DNA of 64,000 nt from Chitinophaga flava (GCF_003308995.1 NZ_QFFJ01000002.1:558001-622000), one strand, 5' to 3'. Counted from the first letter of the stretch, positions 8,468 through 17,589 are shown. Notes: generated from the sequence alone by a model not told the origin. Program-made: numbers and translations.

Positions 8468-9826
8468 ATGCAACAGTCAGTCATGCCTTTTACCAGAAAG
8501 GATTTCGGGGATGATTTTCTTTGGGGAGTCACCATTTCCGCTTTTCAGAATGAAGGCGCTCATGACCATGATGGCAAAGGACTTTCCATCTGGGATACCT
8601 TCTCTGGCAGAAAGGGCAAAATCCGCGATAAAACCCATGCACAGGTAGCATGTGATTTCTATCATCGTTATACGCAGGATATCTTGCTGGCTAAAATGCT
8701 GGGCTTCAATGTATTTCGTTTCTCCTTATCATGGTCCAGAATCATACCTGGCGGCACCGGCGCGGTTAATCAGGCTGGCATTGATTTTTATCACCGCGTG
8801 ATAGATGCCTGCCTGGAGCTGGGTCTGGAGCCCTATGTTACTTTATATCACTGGGACCTGCCACAGGCACTGGAAAACAAAGGCGGATGGTGCCACCGGG
8901 GCGTGGTGTTTGCCTTTGAAAACTACGTGCGCGTATGTACGAAGGCTTTCGGTAACAAGGTAAAACACTGGATCATCCTGAATGAGCCATTCGGTTTTAC
9001 TGCATTGGGTTATATGCTGGGTGTGCATGCCCCTGGCAAATTCGGTTTGTCATGGTTTCTGCCGGCCGTGCATCATGCGGTGATGGCACAGGCAGAAGGC
9101 GGGCGTGTGGTCAGGGAAGAAGTAGCTGGTGCCAGGATTGGTACTGCTTTGTCCTGTTCCCAGATCATTCCCTTTACCAACAATGAACAGGATCTGAGGG
9201 CTGCCCGGAAGGCTGATGCACTGTTTAACCGGTTGTTTCTCGAACCTGCGCTGGGTATGGGATACCCTGTTGCAGACTTCCCCTTGCTGAAAAAGATAGA
9301 GCGGCGTTATGCTCTTTGGCGTGACTGGGACAAGCTGCCCTTTGATTTTGATTTTATCGGTGTACAAAATTATTTCCCGCTGGTAGTTAAGCATAATGCT
9401 TTTATGCCCGTCATCAATATATCAGAAGTGAAGCCTAAAGCCCGTAATGTGCCTACCACGGCCCTGGGATGGGAAATCAATGGTAACGGTCTGTATGAAG
9501 TGCTGAAACAGTTTGCCGCCTATGATGGTGTAAAAAGACTCATCGTTACAGAAGGTGGTGCTGCTTTCCCTGATATCCGGGAAGAAGACGGATCTGTTCG
9601 CGATCATGACCGTATACAATATTTTACAGAATACCTGGGAGGCGTGCTCAAAGCCAAACAGGAAGGAGTACCGGTAGATGGTTATTTTGCCTGGACCCTG
9701 ACCGACAATTTTGAATGGGCCGAAGGATACCGCGCCCGCTTTGGCCTCGTACATGTCAATTTTGAAACCCAGCAAAGAACGATCAAGGAATCGGGCTATT
9801 GGTTCCGGAACCTGTTGAACGAATAA
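8468..9826 (+). CDS. Glycoside hydrolase family 1 (beta-glucosidase-like)
   Basis: Retaining GH1 glycosidase of about 450 residues, covering the full TIM-barrel domain. Family motifs: DFGDDFLWGVTISAFQNEG at the N-terminus, FRFSLSWSRIIP, the acid/base glutamate in HWIILNEPFGF, the nucleophile glutamate in LIVTEGGAAFPD, and the aglycone-site region YFAWTLTDNFEWAEGYRARFGL. The nucleophile motif reads TEGG instead of the common TENG; the Glu itself is kept. No signal peptide is seen, so it would act in the cytosol on imported beta-glycosides. Starts at 8432, 8468 and 8483 are all in frame; 8468 or 8483 gives a normal N-terminus. Confidence 0.9.
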   Translation: MQQSVMPFTRKDFGDDFLWGVTISAFQNEGAHDHDGKGLSIWDTFSGRKGKIRDKTHAQVACDFYHRYTQDILLAKMLGFNVFRFSLSWSRIIPGGTGAVNQAGIDFYHRVIDACLELGLEPYVTLYHWDLPQALENKGGWCHRGVVFAFENYVRVCTKAFGNKVKHWIILNEPFGFTALGYMLGVHAPGKFGLSWFLPAVHHAVMAQAEGGRVVREEVAGARIGTALSCSQIIPFTNNEQDLRAARKADALFNRLFLEPALGMGYPVADFPLLKKIERRYALWRDWDKLPFDFDFIGVQNYFPLVVKHNAFMPVINISEVKPKARNVPTTALGWEINGNGLYEVLKQFAAYDGVKRLIVTEGGAAFPDIREEDGSVRDHDRIQYFTEYLGGVLKAKQEGVPVDGYFAWTLTDNFEWAEGYRARFGLVHVNFETQQRTIKESGYWFRNLLNE

Positions 9827-9840
9827 ACGAAAATAAAAAC

Positions 9841-9868
9841 GCGGGGCAGCATCATCATGCTGCCCCGC
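9841..9868. terminator. Bidirectional terminator between the GH1 gene and the outer-membrane protein gene
   Basis: Perfect 12-base-pair stem gcggggcagcat/atgctgccccgc with a 4-base loop, T-run on the right (9870-9875) and A-rich sequence on the left, so it can serve both convergent genes. Confidence 0.9.
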
Positions 9869-9886
9869 GTTTTTTAACGGAAACCC

Positions 9887-11122
9887 TTACTGGTTCAGTC
9901 GCTTCAGGAACCACAGATCTCTCAGGCTGAAGTTAAATACAGCATTAAAATAGTTTTCCTTAACAAGCCCATTGCTGGTAGTGCCACGTTGTCCGGCTTC
10001 GATGCCGATATAGTAGCGGAGCTGCCCGTTTTTGTTGGGCAGGGAGGCCCCAAGCGTACCGGCAATATCGTGGATGGAAGTGTTTTTTATGACTAATGGC
10101 GATTGATTGTAACTAAAGCCGGCCTGCAGGATAAGGGCTTCTACGGGACGGTTGTAATACTGTTTGCTGATTGCATATTCCACGCCTGTTGAAAACCGTT
10201 GGCCATCCTGATAATAATAGTTCAGTCCTTTATCGCTGAGATTATTCCACTGCTGATGACGATAATCTGCTACCCAGGTGATGGTACCATTGGTGAGTGA
10301 AATGCCGGTGCCGTATTCGGCGGGCAGCGTAAAGTAGCCGGGTGCCAGCTGTTCACTATAATAGGAGACGGCGTCCTGGTTCACGATGTTGAGTTGTTGT
10401 TGCAACTTCATCCTGGTCTGAAAGCGGTAGGTGGCACCCAGTCCCAGCTGCCACTTGTCGGTTACCTTGGTCATGTATTGAGCGCCGGCGGTGAAGTTGG
10501 GCTTGAACGTATAAGTGTTATGCTGTGTGATGAGGGAGTCGGAACCGGTTGTCTGTGCGGTGTTGAGCGGCCCGAAGAGAAAACCGGTGGACACGCCTAT
10601 AGAAAAATGTTTGTTCAGCTGAAAACCATTGGAGATATAGGCTCTGTTGAGTCCGCCGGTGCCGGTGGTGGAGGCCGTAATTGGGTTGCCGGTACCGGTG
10701 ATGAACTGGTTGTTGAGCACTTTGAAGTTCATGGTGCTGAAAGGTGTGATGCCGGCGCTGATGCCCCAGAACCGGGCTGCTTTAAAACCCAGTGCCAGCC
10801 TTTTGAAGTTGAGATCAGATGCTGTCTGCGAGATGTTGGTACCAGCGTAGTTCAGGTACTGGGCTTTCATCGAAACGTCGAACATAAAGCTTTGTGTAGG
10901 CAGGGCGCTGTAGGAGGCGGGATTGAGCTCGTTCAGGTAGCCGCTGTTGCGACGGCCTATGCCGGTGCTTCCGAGGCCGAAATTGCGGCCGTAATCCCTT
11001 TCTTCGAGGTCACCTATACCATAGGCGGAATAGATGGAGTTAAGGCCGTGTTGTGCCTGAGCGGCTGCAGTCAGCAGCAGTAACCACAAAAAACAGGTAT
11101 ATCTTTTTATGTGCATAGTCAT
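9887..11122 (-). CDS. Outer-membrane beta-barrel protein (FadL/TodX-like)
   Basis: Protein of 411 residues with a Sec signal peptide (cleavage near QAQHGL) and alternating beta-strand pattern to the end. The N-terminus NSIYSAYGIGDLEERDYGRNFGLGSTGIGRRNSGYLNELNPASY resembles the plug-like start of FadL/TodX-type barrels of Bacteroidota. Substrate is unknown. It starts 5 bases after the stop of the DUF4270 lipoprotein gene and is surely co-transcribed with it; the divergent operon carries the Kelch and DUF4907 genes. Very similar gene neighbourhoods are, to my recollection, common in Chitinophagaceae, suggesting one envelope module. Confidence 0.75.
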   Translation of the reverse strand: MTMHIKRYTCFLWLLLLTAAAQAQHGLNSIYSAYGIGDLEERDYGRNFGLGSTGIGRRNSGYLNELNPASYSALPTQSFMFDVSMKAQYLNYAGTNISQTASDLNFKRLALGFKAARFWGISAGITPFSTMNFKVLNNQFITGTGNPITASTTGTGGLNRAYISNGFQLNKHFSIGVSTGFLFGPLNTAQTTGSDSLITQHNTYTFKPNFTAGAQYMTKVTDKWQLGLGATYRFQTRMKLQQQLNIVNQDAVSYYSEQLAPGYFTLPAEYGTGISLTNGTITWVADYRHQQWNNLSDKGLNYYYQDGQRFSTGVEYAISKQYYNRPVEALILQAGFSYNQSPLVIKNTSIHDIAGTLGASLPNKNGQLRYYIGIEAGQRGTTSNGLVKENYFNAVFNFSLRDLWFLKRLNQ

Positions 11123-11127
11123 GTCCG

Positions 11128-12468
11128 TTATTTATACAACAGGTAGTACACCTGGACTTTTATTTTCTTTTTAGCGATCTGCTGATCGTTTGCTATCAGC
11201 CGGTTGAGGGTATTCCTGCCGGCGCCGCCGGGAGTTGTCAGCAACAGACCACGGGTGCCCGCCAGGTCTGCGGACAGCTGCGTGTTACAATAGTTGGTGA
11301 TATCGTAGGAGTAGTAGGTGTTTTCGTTATACTGATTATCTATAGATAGATTGCCATAACCGATGGTGTCTGTTACGGTGTTGGTTTTGTCTACCTGGCA
11401 AAGGGCCAGGTTAGAAGGTATCTGGCTGCTGTTGGTGTAAGTGCCGGTGGCAGGATATACGGTCAGTACTACTTTCATGATCTTAAAAAACTGTCCCAGT
11501 TGCTGCATGTTTTTCAGAAAAGGAATATCGATACGTGTAGCCACGCCCGTGAGTGACTGTGTAAACGTCATATTGCCGGTGGCGGCAGATGGCAGCTCTT
11601 TTACAGGACCCTGTAGTTTTTCCAGCGGACTGCCAGTACGGTTGCTCAGTACCTGGTTAAACTGCAGTTCACTGGCATTCATTTTAAAGTCTACATATCT
11701 GGCTGTTGGAATCAGTTCGTTGATATGATAATACAAACGCATGGTCAGCGAAGTATCTATCGCCTGGAATGCCATGACAGACGCGCTTCCGGGTCCTGGT
11801 GTAATCTTCAGCCCCGGGAAAAAATTAAGGAAGCTGGAAGTAGGGAAGATATCAGGGCTTTTGTCGCGCACCATGGCAAACAGCTGAGCGCCCAGTGCAT
11901 CAGACATTTTTATGGAGATGCTTTTATCGGTCTTAGGCCGGATGATGCCGGTGAAAGTGCCCAGTGGTGTGCTTTCTGCGGTGAAGTCACTGTTGTTGTA
12001 CAGGTAGAAGAATGTTTTGGCAAACTGGATCGATTGTGTGACACGATACACCTGTAAACTTTGTGGTATGGTGGAATCGCCGGCAATGTACCCGGTGGGC
12101 CTCATGAGAAGCCGCAGTGAGTCGAAGCCGGAACCGTTGACAGGGATATCTGTTGAAGACGGTGCCTGCAGCTGGAAGAAAGAGTTAATGGTAGAAGTAC
12201 CGAAATGGGAATCTGCTTTAACACCAGTGAGTAATATCCCTGAGCCGGAGGTGGGCACCGAATCATACTGAATGGTTTTCATCGTCAGCGACAGGGTATC
12301 GGTGAGGATATAATCTGTTTGCTGGTTATCTACCACATTATCGTAGGCGAAACCGGTCTTCTGGCAGGAGCTGCAGAGGACTGTTACAAGTAGGGCCATA
12401 ACGGTAGTCACATATATAATACCGCCTGAGCACTTTGCACCTTTGTGTGAAAAAAAAGTCGCGTTCAT
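11128..12468 (-). CDS. DUF4270 domain-containing lipoprotein
   Basis: Secreted lipoprotein of 446 residues from the start at 12468, with a signal segment YVTTVMALLVTVLCSSC as lipobox. The rest matches the DUF4270 pattern: TDTLSLTMKTIQYDSVPTSG, GILLTGVKADSHFGTSTINSF and the QLQAPSS strand region. Function is unknown; the family is confined mostly to Bacteroidota and sits at the cell surface or periplasm. The frame opens upstream to 12519, but that part lacks sense as a signal peptide. It is the first gene of a minus-strand operon with the barrel protein. Confidence 0.82.
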   Translation of the reverse strand: MNATFFSHKGAKCSGGIIYVTTVMALLVTVLCSSCQKTGFAYDNVVDNQQTDYILTDTLSLTMKTIQYDSVPTSGSGILLTGVKADSHFGTSTINSFFQLQAPSSTDIPVNGSGFDSLRLLMRPTGYIAGDSTIPQSLQVYRVTQSIQFAKTFFYLYNNSDFTAESTPLGTFTGIIRPKTDKSISIKMSDALGAQLFAMVRDKSPDIFPTSSFLNFFPGLKITPGPGSASVMAFQAIDTSLTMRLYYHINELIPTARYVDFKMNASELQFNQVLSNRTGSPLEKLQGPVKELPSAATGNMTFTQSLTGVATRIDIPFLKNMQQLGQFFKIMKVVLTVYPATGTYTNSSQIPSNLALCQVDKTNTVTDTIGYGNLSIDNQYNENTYYSYDITNYCNTQLSADLAGTRGLLLTTPGGAGRNTLNRLIANDQQIAKKKIKVQVYYLLYK

Positions 12469-12662
12469 GGTGCGCAATTTTAGACAGGATCGATACTTAC
12501 AGTTGCTGTAATATGCCAACGGCCATTATTCATCGATGAATCCTTTAATCTGTTCTTTATGCTGCCAATAGTGCCCTGATAGCCATTAAGGAGGAAAGAT
12601 TACTGCTGGGAGATGAAAAAGCGGTATCTGTCATTTAAAAAGAGGGGAATGTCTATTTCCTG

Positions 12663-12692
12663 TTTGCCGGAATGCTCCTGCGGATAATTTTG
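12663..12692 (+). promoter_or_regulatory. Bacteroidota-type promoter of the Kelch gene
   Basis: Minus-33 TTTG at 12663-12666 and minus-7 TAATTTTG at 12685-12692, spaced 18 bases, match the bacteroidal primary sigma consensus TTTG/TAnnTTTG. The expected start of transcription is near 12698, about a dozen bases before the start codon at 12710. Confidence 0.7.
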
Positions 12693-12709
12693 GCAACAGT
12701 AAAAAGAAC

Positions 12710-13711
12710 ATGCTAATGCGTTATTTAAAAGGTTACAGTTTATTATTGGTCGCTTCCCTGATGGCCTGTTCCAAGAGTTCCACCACTACAGATAAAATAG
12801 GCAACTGGATCAAACGTTCCGAATTTGAAGGAGTGGGCAGGAGCGCTGCTGCGTCTTTTGTGATAGATAACAAAGCCTATGTAGGTACCGGCTATGACGG
12901 TGAAAACAGACTGCAGGATTTCTGGGTATATGATGTAGACCTGAACCAGTGGACACAGAAAGCAGCATTGCCTGGTGTGGGCCGCAGCGGAGCCGTAGGA
13001 ATGGCTATGGCAGGAAAAGGTTATGTAGGCACCGGTTATGATGGTCTCAACAAACTCAGTGATTTTTATCAGTATGATCCTGCATCCAATACCTGGGCCC
13101 GTAAAGCTGATTTTGCCGGCACTGCCAGATATGGTGCCGTAAGTTTTGCGCTGAATGACAAAGGATATATCGCTACAGGTTATGATGGCAACTGGTTAAA
13201 AGATAACTGGCGTTATGATCCTGCTTCCAATGCCTGGACACAGGTACAAAGCCTCACCAGCGGTAAAAGACAGGATGGCAACGCCTTTGTGATCGGTAAC
13301 AAGGCTTATGTGTGTATGGGTACGGCTAATGGCACTTATGTATCCGATTTCTATGCTTTCGATGGTGGAACTGAAACATGGACAGCCCTGCGTGCTATTG
13401 ATAACGTGTCTGACCAGAGTTACGATGATAATTACAATTTTAAAGGAAGTGGTGCTGCTGCGTTTGCCATGCGCGGACTGGGATACATCGCAACCGGTAC
13501 CAAAACGGGCCTGTCTACTGCTGTGTGGGAGTACAATCCCGGTACTGATCTGTGGGTACAGAAAACAGATTTTGAAGGAGCTGCCCGCAATGGTGCTACC
13601 GGCTTTACTGTAAAAGATCGCGGTTTTGTGGTACTGGGTACCAGTTCCAGCCAGCCGTTCGATAATATGTTTGAATTTGATCCTACAGCGCCATATAACC
13701 AGTATGACTAA
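12710..13711 (+). CDS. Kelch-repeat lipoprotein
   Basis: Lipoprotein of 333 residues: signal MRYLKGYSLLLVASLMAC with lipobox SLMAC, then about six Kelch blades of about 50 residues. Each blade has a GYVGTGYDG-like strand and a pattern of D-F-W-x-Y-D ... W-x-x-K (for instance LQDFWVYDVDLNQWTQKAALPGVGR and LSDFYQYDPASNTWARKADFAGTAR). It should fold as a beta-propeller and bind protein or glycan. It overlaps the DUF4907 gene by 8 bases and heads an operon that may run on to the LytS/LytTR pair. ATG codons at 12710 and 12716 are both possible starts. Confidence 0.88.
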   Translation: MLMRYLKGYSLLLVASLMACSKSSTTTDKIGNWIKRSEFEGVGRSAAASFVIDNKAYVGTGYDGENRLQDFWVYDVDLNQWTQKAALPGVGRSGAVGMAMAGKGYVGTGYDGLNKLSDFYQYDPASNTWARKADFAGTARYGAVSFALNDKGYIATGYDGNWLKDNWRYDPASNAWTQVQSLTSGKRQDGNAFVIGNKAYVCMGTANGTYVSDFYAFDGGTETWTALRAIDNVSDQSYDDNYNFKGSGAAAFAMRGLGYIATGTKTGLSTAVWEYNPGTDLWVQKTDFEGAARNGATGFTVKDRGFVVLGTSSSQPFDNMFEFDPTAPYNQYD

Positions 13712-14048
13712 ACGAAAATTATTTATCCTGGCAGGAGCAGCAGTATTACTATTGCTGCTGATAGTTGCCAGGTATCGTAAACCGGCGTCTGCACAGCAAG
13801 ACGGCATGGTGCAACTAACAGTGGTGCCTTTCGAAATAAAGGGTGGATGGGGATATAAAGTGATGATGGATAACAAGCCTTATATCTATCAGGATGTTAT
13901 TCCGGGTGTTGCGGGCAATCGTGCTTTTCATTCGAAAGAAGATGCACAAAGGGTAGGTAACCTGGTGCTGGAAAAAATGATGCAACACAAATTACCAGCT
14001 GTTACGCTGGCTGAATTAACAGAAATGCAAGTGGCCGGTATACAATAA
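13704..14048 (+). CDS. DUF4907 domain-containing protein
   Basis: Small protein of 114 residues starting at 13704, where ATGACTAA overlaps the stop of the Kelch gene by 8 bases. One N-terminal membrane anchor or signal (KLFILAGAAVLLLLLIVA) precedes a compact periplasmic domain: VVPFEIKGGWGYKVMMDNKPYIYQ, IPGVAGNRAFHSKEDAQRVGNLVLEKM. This matches DUF4907. Function is unknown; the constant pairing with Kelch proteins suggests that the two interact. The longer frame from 13626 overlaps the Kelch gene too far and is rejected. Confidence 0.8.
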   Translation: MTKRKLFILAGAAVLLLLLIVARYRKPASAQQDGMVQLTVVPFEIKGGWGYKVMMDNKPYIYQDVIPGVAGNRAFHSKEDAQRVGNLVLEKMMQHKLPAVTLAELTEMQVAGIQ

Positions 14049-14077
14049 GGATGTTGTTTGTTCAACGGGTTTGATCT

Positions 14078-14107
14078 CACCTGGTTTTAATCACTAAAAA
14101 CCGGGTG
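14078..14107 (+). terminator. Weak hairpin after DUF4907 gene
   Basis: Stem cacctggtttt/aaaaccgggtg with one G-U type pair and an 8-base loop. There is no proper T-run, so it may only attenuate transcription into the following LytS gene. Confidence 0.35.
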
Positions 14108-14231
14108 GGATTCCCTATTTTAATAAGATTTTAATCTCAATTAATTTTAACAATCCGTTATACCAGGATTAACAAACTTTAACACAAGCGTAACCGGATA
14201 CGGTCGTATGTTTATCGCATCAAACTAAGTG

Positions 14232-15506
14232 ATGCCTAATTTTAAACGGATACTAAAAAAACGCCCTGTCGTCGTGGCCCTGCATGTGTTGGGATGGGTA
14301 TGTTTTTTATTCTTTCCTTTCTTCATTTATCGCATACAAATTCTGCACAAAGGATTTTTCATCAAAGAGCTGATTGATAATCTCTTTCTGATTGCTATTT
14401 TTTATCTGAACATTTATGTGTTGATTCCTCGTTTTTTCAACCGGAAAAAAATAGTACTCTATCTTTCCACGGTGATGTTGCTCGTGGTGTTTATCACGAT
14501 ACAACAGGCAGCGCTTGATTATTATTTCTTCAGAAATCTGGCGGGCCGCCCTGCGATGATGACATTGCGCCTGGATAAAAATCATCTGGAAGAAAGTGTA
14601 ACAAGAGGAGGCTTTGCACCGTTTCACCATCGGTACCGGTTAATAGGAGAGGAGGTGTCGGAGATGGCTTCGGTGGTTGCTGCGCCGGCAAAAGGAGATG
14701 CAGCTGTTTTTGGAATGGGCAAGCCGGTGGTATCTACGATGCCAATGCCGCCGCCGCGCTTATACCGTATAATGGGAGAGAAACCTTCTTTCTGGGAATA
14801 CCTGCTGTTCCCGGAAGTGCTCCGCCGATCCGGCTTTTTTGCACTGCTGATGTTGTTTATGAGCGGTTTTATTAAGATAGCGGTGGAGTGGTTTGAAAGT
14901 GAAAAACAGCGGGAAGCGTTGAAAGTAGAAAAACTGAATGCAGAACTGAAATTTCTGAAGTCGCAGATTAATCCACATTTCCTTTTCAACTGTCTGAATA
15001 CGATCTATTCGCTGGCACATAAACAATCCGGGCAAACGGAACATGCTATCCTGAAGTTATCAACCATCATGCGATATATGATCTATGAATCCAATGAAGC
15101 GAAAGTACAGCTGGAACAGGAACTAAAATACCTACAGGACTACATTGACATACAGCGGCTGCGGCTGCCACAGGATATAGAGATCCAATATACCTTAAAC
15201 GGCCAGCCTGCCAGCCTTCAGATAGAGCCCATGCTACTGGTCCCTTTCGTGGAAAACGCCTTTAAACACGGTATCAGTTACGCGGAAGACTCCTTCATCA
15301 ACATCGATATTACGATCGCCGAAAATATGATCAGATTAATGGTCAGAAACAGCCTCTTTAAAGAAAGGGTGGCTGAAAGAGGAGGTATTGGATTGCAGAA
15401 TGTGTTGAAGCGGCTGGACATGCTTTATCACGGTGACCATGAAATCACTATCACGGAATCAGACAACCAGTTTATTGTGGATCTTAAAATAGTATTGAAA
15501 AAATGA
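14232..15506 (+). CDS. LytS-family sensor histidine kinase
   Basis: Sensor kinase of about 424 residues. Four or so membrane segments occupy about 15-95 and 195-215, with an extended non-membrane loop of about 100 residues between (TLRLDKNHLEESVTRGG through YRIMGEKPSFWEY), probably extracytoplasmic and a candidate sensor region. Then follow a coiled coil, the acceptor region SQINPHFLFNCLNTIYSLAH and ATPase motifs LLVPFVENAFKHGI and GGIGLQNVLKRL. A GTG at 14229 precedes the ATG at 14232; the ATG was chosen. The stop overlaps the regulator start as ATGA. Confidence 0.88.
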   Translation: MPNFKRILKKRPVVVALHVLGWVCFLFFPFFIYRIQILHKGFFIKELIDNLFLIAIFYLNIYVLIPRFFNRKKIVLYLSTVMLLVVFITIQQAALDYYFFRNLAGRPAMMTLRLDKNHLEESVTRGGFAPFHHRYRLIGEEVSEMASVVAAPAKGDAAVFGMGKPVVSTMPMPPPRLYRIMGEKPSFWEYLLFPEVLRRSGFFALLMLFMSGFIKIAVEWFESEKQREALKVEKLNAELKFLKSQINPHFLFNCLNTIYSLAHKQSGQTEHAILKLSTIMRYMIYESNEAKVQLEQELKYLQDYIDIQRLRLPQDIEIQYTLNGQPASLQIEPMLLVPFVENAFKHGISYAEDSFINIDITIAENMIRLMVRNSLFKERVAERGGIGLQNVLKRLDMLYHGDHEITITESDNQFIVDLKIVLKK

Positions 15507-16213
15507 TAAAGTGTATTGCTGTGGATGATGAGCCGCTGGCACTGGAAATCCTGGAGGACTATATCCGTAAGGTACCCTTTCTTAGCCTGGCCGGTAAATT
15601 CGAAAACGCGGCTACCGCCCTGCGCTTTATCCAGGAAGAACCGGTAGACCTGGTATTCCTGGACATCAAAATGCCCGATATTACAGGCATACAATTCCTG
15701 AAATCCCTGAAATATCCGCCCATGGTAGTTTTTACAACCGCCTACGGCGAATATGCCCTCGATGGCTTTAACCTCGATGTGGTAGACTACCTGCTGAAGC
15801 CCGTGCCCTTTGAACGATTCCTCAAAGCCGCCGCTAAAGCCAGTGAAGCCTTCTCGGCCAATCAGCAGAAAACAACCCAGCTGGACCCTGCCTGGACCAA
15901 CGACTACATCTTCATCAAAACGGAATACAAAATCATCAAGATCAATCTTGAAGATATTCTTTTCATCGAAGCATTGAAAGACTATACGAAAATCTATACT
16001 CCCAATCTCCCTGTGCTCACCCTGCGCAGTCTCAAATCATTTGAAACCCGTCTTCCGGCAGATAAATTCATCCGGGTACACCGCTCTTACCTGGTGTCGC
16101 TCAGTAAAATCAACTCTGTGGAGAAAAACACCGTCATGATTGCCAATCAGTCTATTCCCATCAGCGATGGCTACCGCGAACGCTTTTATGACGTGATCAA
16201 CAGAAACTCCTGA
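15503..16213 (+). CDS. LytTR-family response regulator
   Basis: Response regulator of 236 residues: receiver domain with D8-D9, phospho-acceptor D54 in LVFLDIKMPDI, FTTAYGEYALDGF and YLLKPVPFERF, then LytTR DNA-binding domain with IIKINLEDILFIEALKDYTKIY and FIRVHRSYLVSLSKINSV. A 4-base overlap (ATGA) with the kinase makes this a coupled pair. It is the second such pair in 13 kb; the two regulators share layout but differ in sequence. Position just after the Kelch-DUF4907 genes suggests it may control that module. Confidence 0.9.
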   Translation: MIKCIAVDDEPLALEILEDYIRKVPFLSLAGKFENAATALRFIQEEPVDLVFLDIKMPDITGIQFLKSLKYPPMVVFTTAYGEYALDGFNLDVVDYLLKPVPFERFLKAAAKASEAFSANQQKTTQLDPAWTNDYIFIKTEYKIIKINLEDILFIEALKDYTKIYTPNLPVLTLRSLKSFETRLPADKFIRVHRSYLVSLSKINSVEKNTVMIANQSIPISDGYRERFYDVINRNS

Positions 16214-16219
16214 TCATAG

Positions 16220-16303
16220 GATGGTTATTTAAAATACAGCGATGACGATCAGCAGACAAAGCCTATAGCCGCTGTAGGCTTCACTTTATTTTAAATAACC
16301 ATC
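16220..16303. repeat. 84-base element with perfect 17-base terminal inverted repeats
   Basis: Arms start gATGGTTATTTAAAATA (16220-16236) and end TATTTTAAATAACCATc (16287-16303). The 50-base interior contains a second small hairpin (gcctata 16261-16267 with tgtaggc 16273-16279, one G-U type mismatch). No flanking target duplication was found, and no T-run typical of a terminator. It could be a miniature mobile element, a cruciform site or an RNA hairpin in the 3' end of the regulator mRNA. Confidence 0.6.
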
Positions 16304-16340
16304 TGTTCGGATCATCATATTTTCATTTTTTTTCGGAACT

Positions 16341-17513
16341 TTGGTGGCACCATTCAAAAAAGACCTTAATCAAAAACCACCAACATTGGAAAGAATTTAT
16401 TTTGACAACGCAGCAACTACCTCCCTGGACCCGGTGGTATTAGATGCCATGCTGCCGTATATGACTGAAAAATTCGGTAACCCATCCTCCATCTATTCTT
16501 ATGGTAGAGAATCCAGGCTGGGCATCGAAAATGCACGTAAATCCGTAGCAAAGACCCTCAATGCGCACCCGGGAGAAATATTCTTTACCTCCGGCGGCAC
16601 AGAGAGCAGCAATACGGCCATCAACGCGGCAGTGAAGGACCTGGGATGCAAACACATCATCTCTTCGCCCATTGAGCACCACGCCACCCTGCATACTGTA
16701 GAGTACCTGCACCATCACGACGGTGTGGCCCTGTCATTTGTCAAAATATTGCCATCCGGCCATATTGACATGGACCATCTCCGTGAACTGCTGCAAGGCT
16801 CCAAGGAAAAATGCCTGGTGACACTGATGCACGCCAACAATGAAATCGGCAACCTGCTCGATTTACACGCAGTAGGTACCCTCTGCAAAGAGTTTGACGC
16901 CATCTTCCATTCAGATACCGTACAAACTGTAGGTCACTATCCTTTTGACCTCCGTAATACGCCGGTACACTTCATCACCGGCGCGGGTCACAAGTTTCAC
17001 GGTCCTAAAGGTGTAGGTATCCTGTACATCAATGAAAACGTGAAAATCACGCCTTTCATCCAGGGCGGCAGCCAGGAACGCAATATGCGCGCCGGTACCG
17101 AAAACCTGTACGGCATCATCGGTTTCGCCAAAGCACTGGAACTGGCCACAGAACACTGCGAAGAGCATCGTCAGTATATCAACGACCTGCGTCAGTATAT
17201 GGCTGCAGAACTGGAGAAAAACATTCCGGGCGTAGCCTTCAACGGCGACCTGCACGGACGCAGCCTGTACACCGTGCTGAACGTGTCTTTCCCTAAATCG
17301 GAAAAGAGCGAGATGATCCTGTTCAACCTGGACATCAACGGTATCTGTGCCTCCGGTGGCAGTGCCTGTACCTCCGGTGCCAACGCCGGCTCCCACGTGA
17401 TCAGAGCCATCAACAGCAATCCTAACCAGATCGCGGTACGTTTCTCCTTCTCTAAAAACAATACCAGAACAGAAATAGACAAGGTGATCACAAAACTGAA
17501 AGAACTGATCTGA
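16341..17513 (+). CDS. Cysteine desulfurase (NifS/IscS-like)
   Basis: PLP enzyme that removes sulfur from L-cysteine for Fe-S cluster and thio-cofactor assembly. Full-length family protein (390 residues from the GTG at 16341, or 375 from TTG at 16386). Motifs: RIYFDNAATTSLDP, TSGGTESSNTAIN, PLP lysine K218 in GAGHKFHGPKGVG, and active-site C343 in ASGGSACTSGANAGSH (numbering from GTG). No ATG lies near the natural N-terminus; LERIYFDNAATT, from the TTG, matches typical family starts best. There are no iscU or suf genes beside it. A strong bidirectional terminator follows. Confidence 0.92.
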   Translation: MVAPFKKDLNQKPPTLERIYFDNAATTSLDPVVLDAMLPYMTEKFGNPSSIYSYGRESRLGIENARKSVAKTLNAHPGEIFFTSGGTESSNTAINAAVKDLGCKHIISSPIEHHATLHTVEYLHHHDGVALSFVKILPSGHIDMDHLRELLQGSKEKCLVTLMHANNEIGNLLDLHAVGTLCKEFDAIFHSDTVQTVGHYPFDLRNTPVHFITGAGHKFHGPKGVGILYINENVKITPFIQGGSQERNMRAGTENLYGIIGFAKALELATEHCEEHRQYINDLRQYMAAELEKNIPGVAFNGDLHGRSLYTVLNVSFPKSEKSEMILFNLDINGICASGGSACTSGANAGSHVIRAINSNPNQIAVRFSFSKNNTRTEIDKVITKLKELI

Positions 17514-17536
17514 GACTTTCAACTTGCCCAATAAAA

Positions 17537-17569
17537 AGAAGACCGAAGCAGTATTTGCTTCGGTCTTCT
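17537..17569. terminator. Bidirectional terminator between cysteine desulfurase and GlmM genes
   Basis: Perfect 14-base-pair stem agaagaccgaagca/tgcttcggtcttct with loop gtatt, A-run on the left and a broken T-run on the right; serves both convergent genes. Confidence 0.88.
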
Positions 17570-17589
17570 GCTTTTGAAAAGAAAAAATC

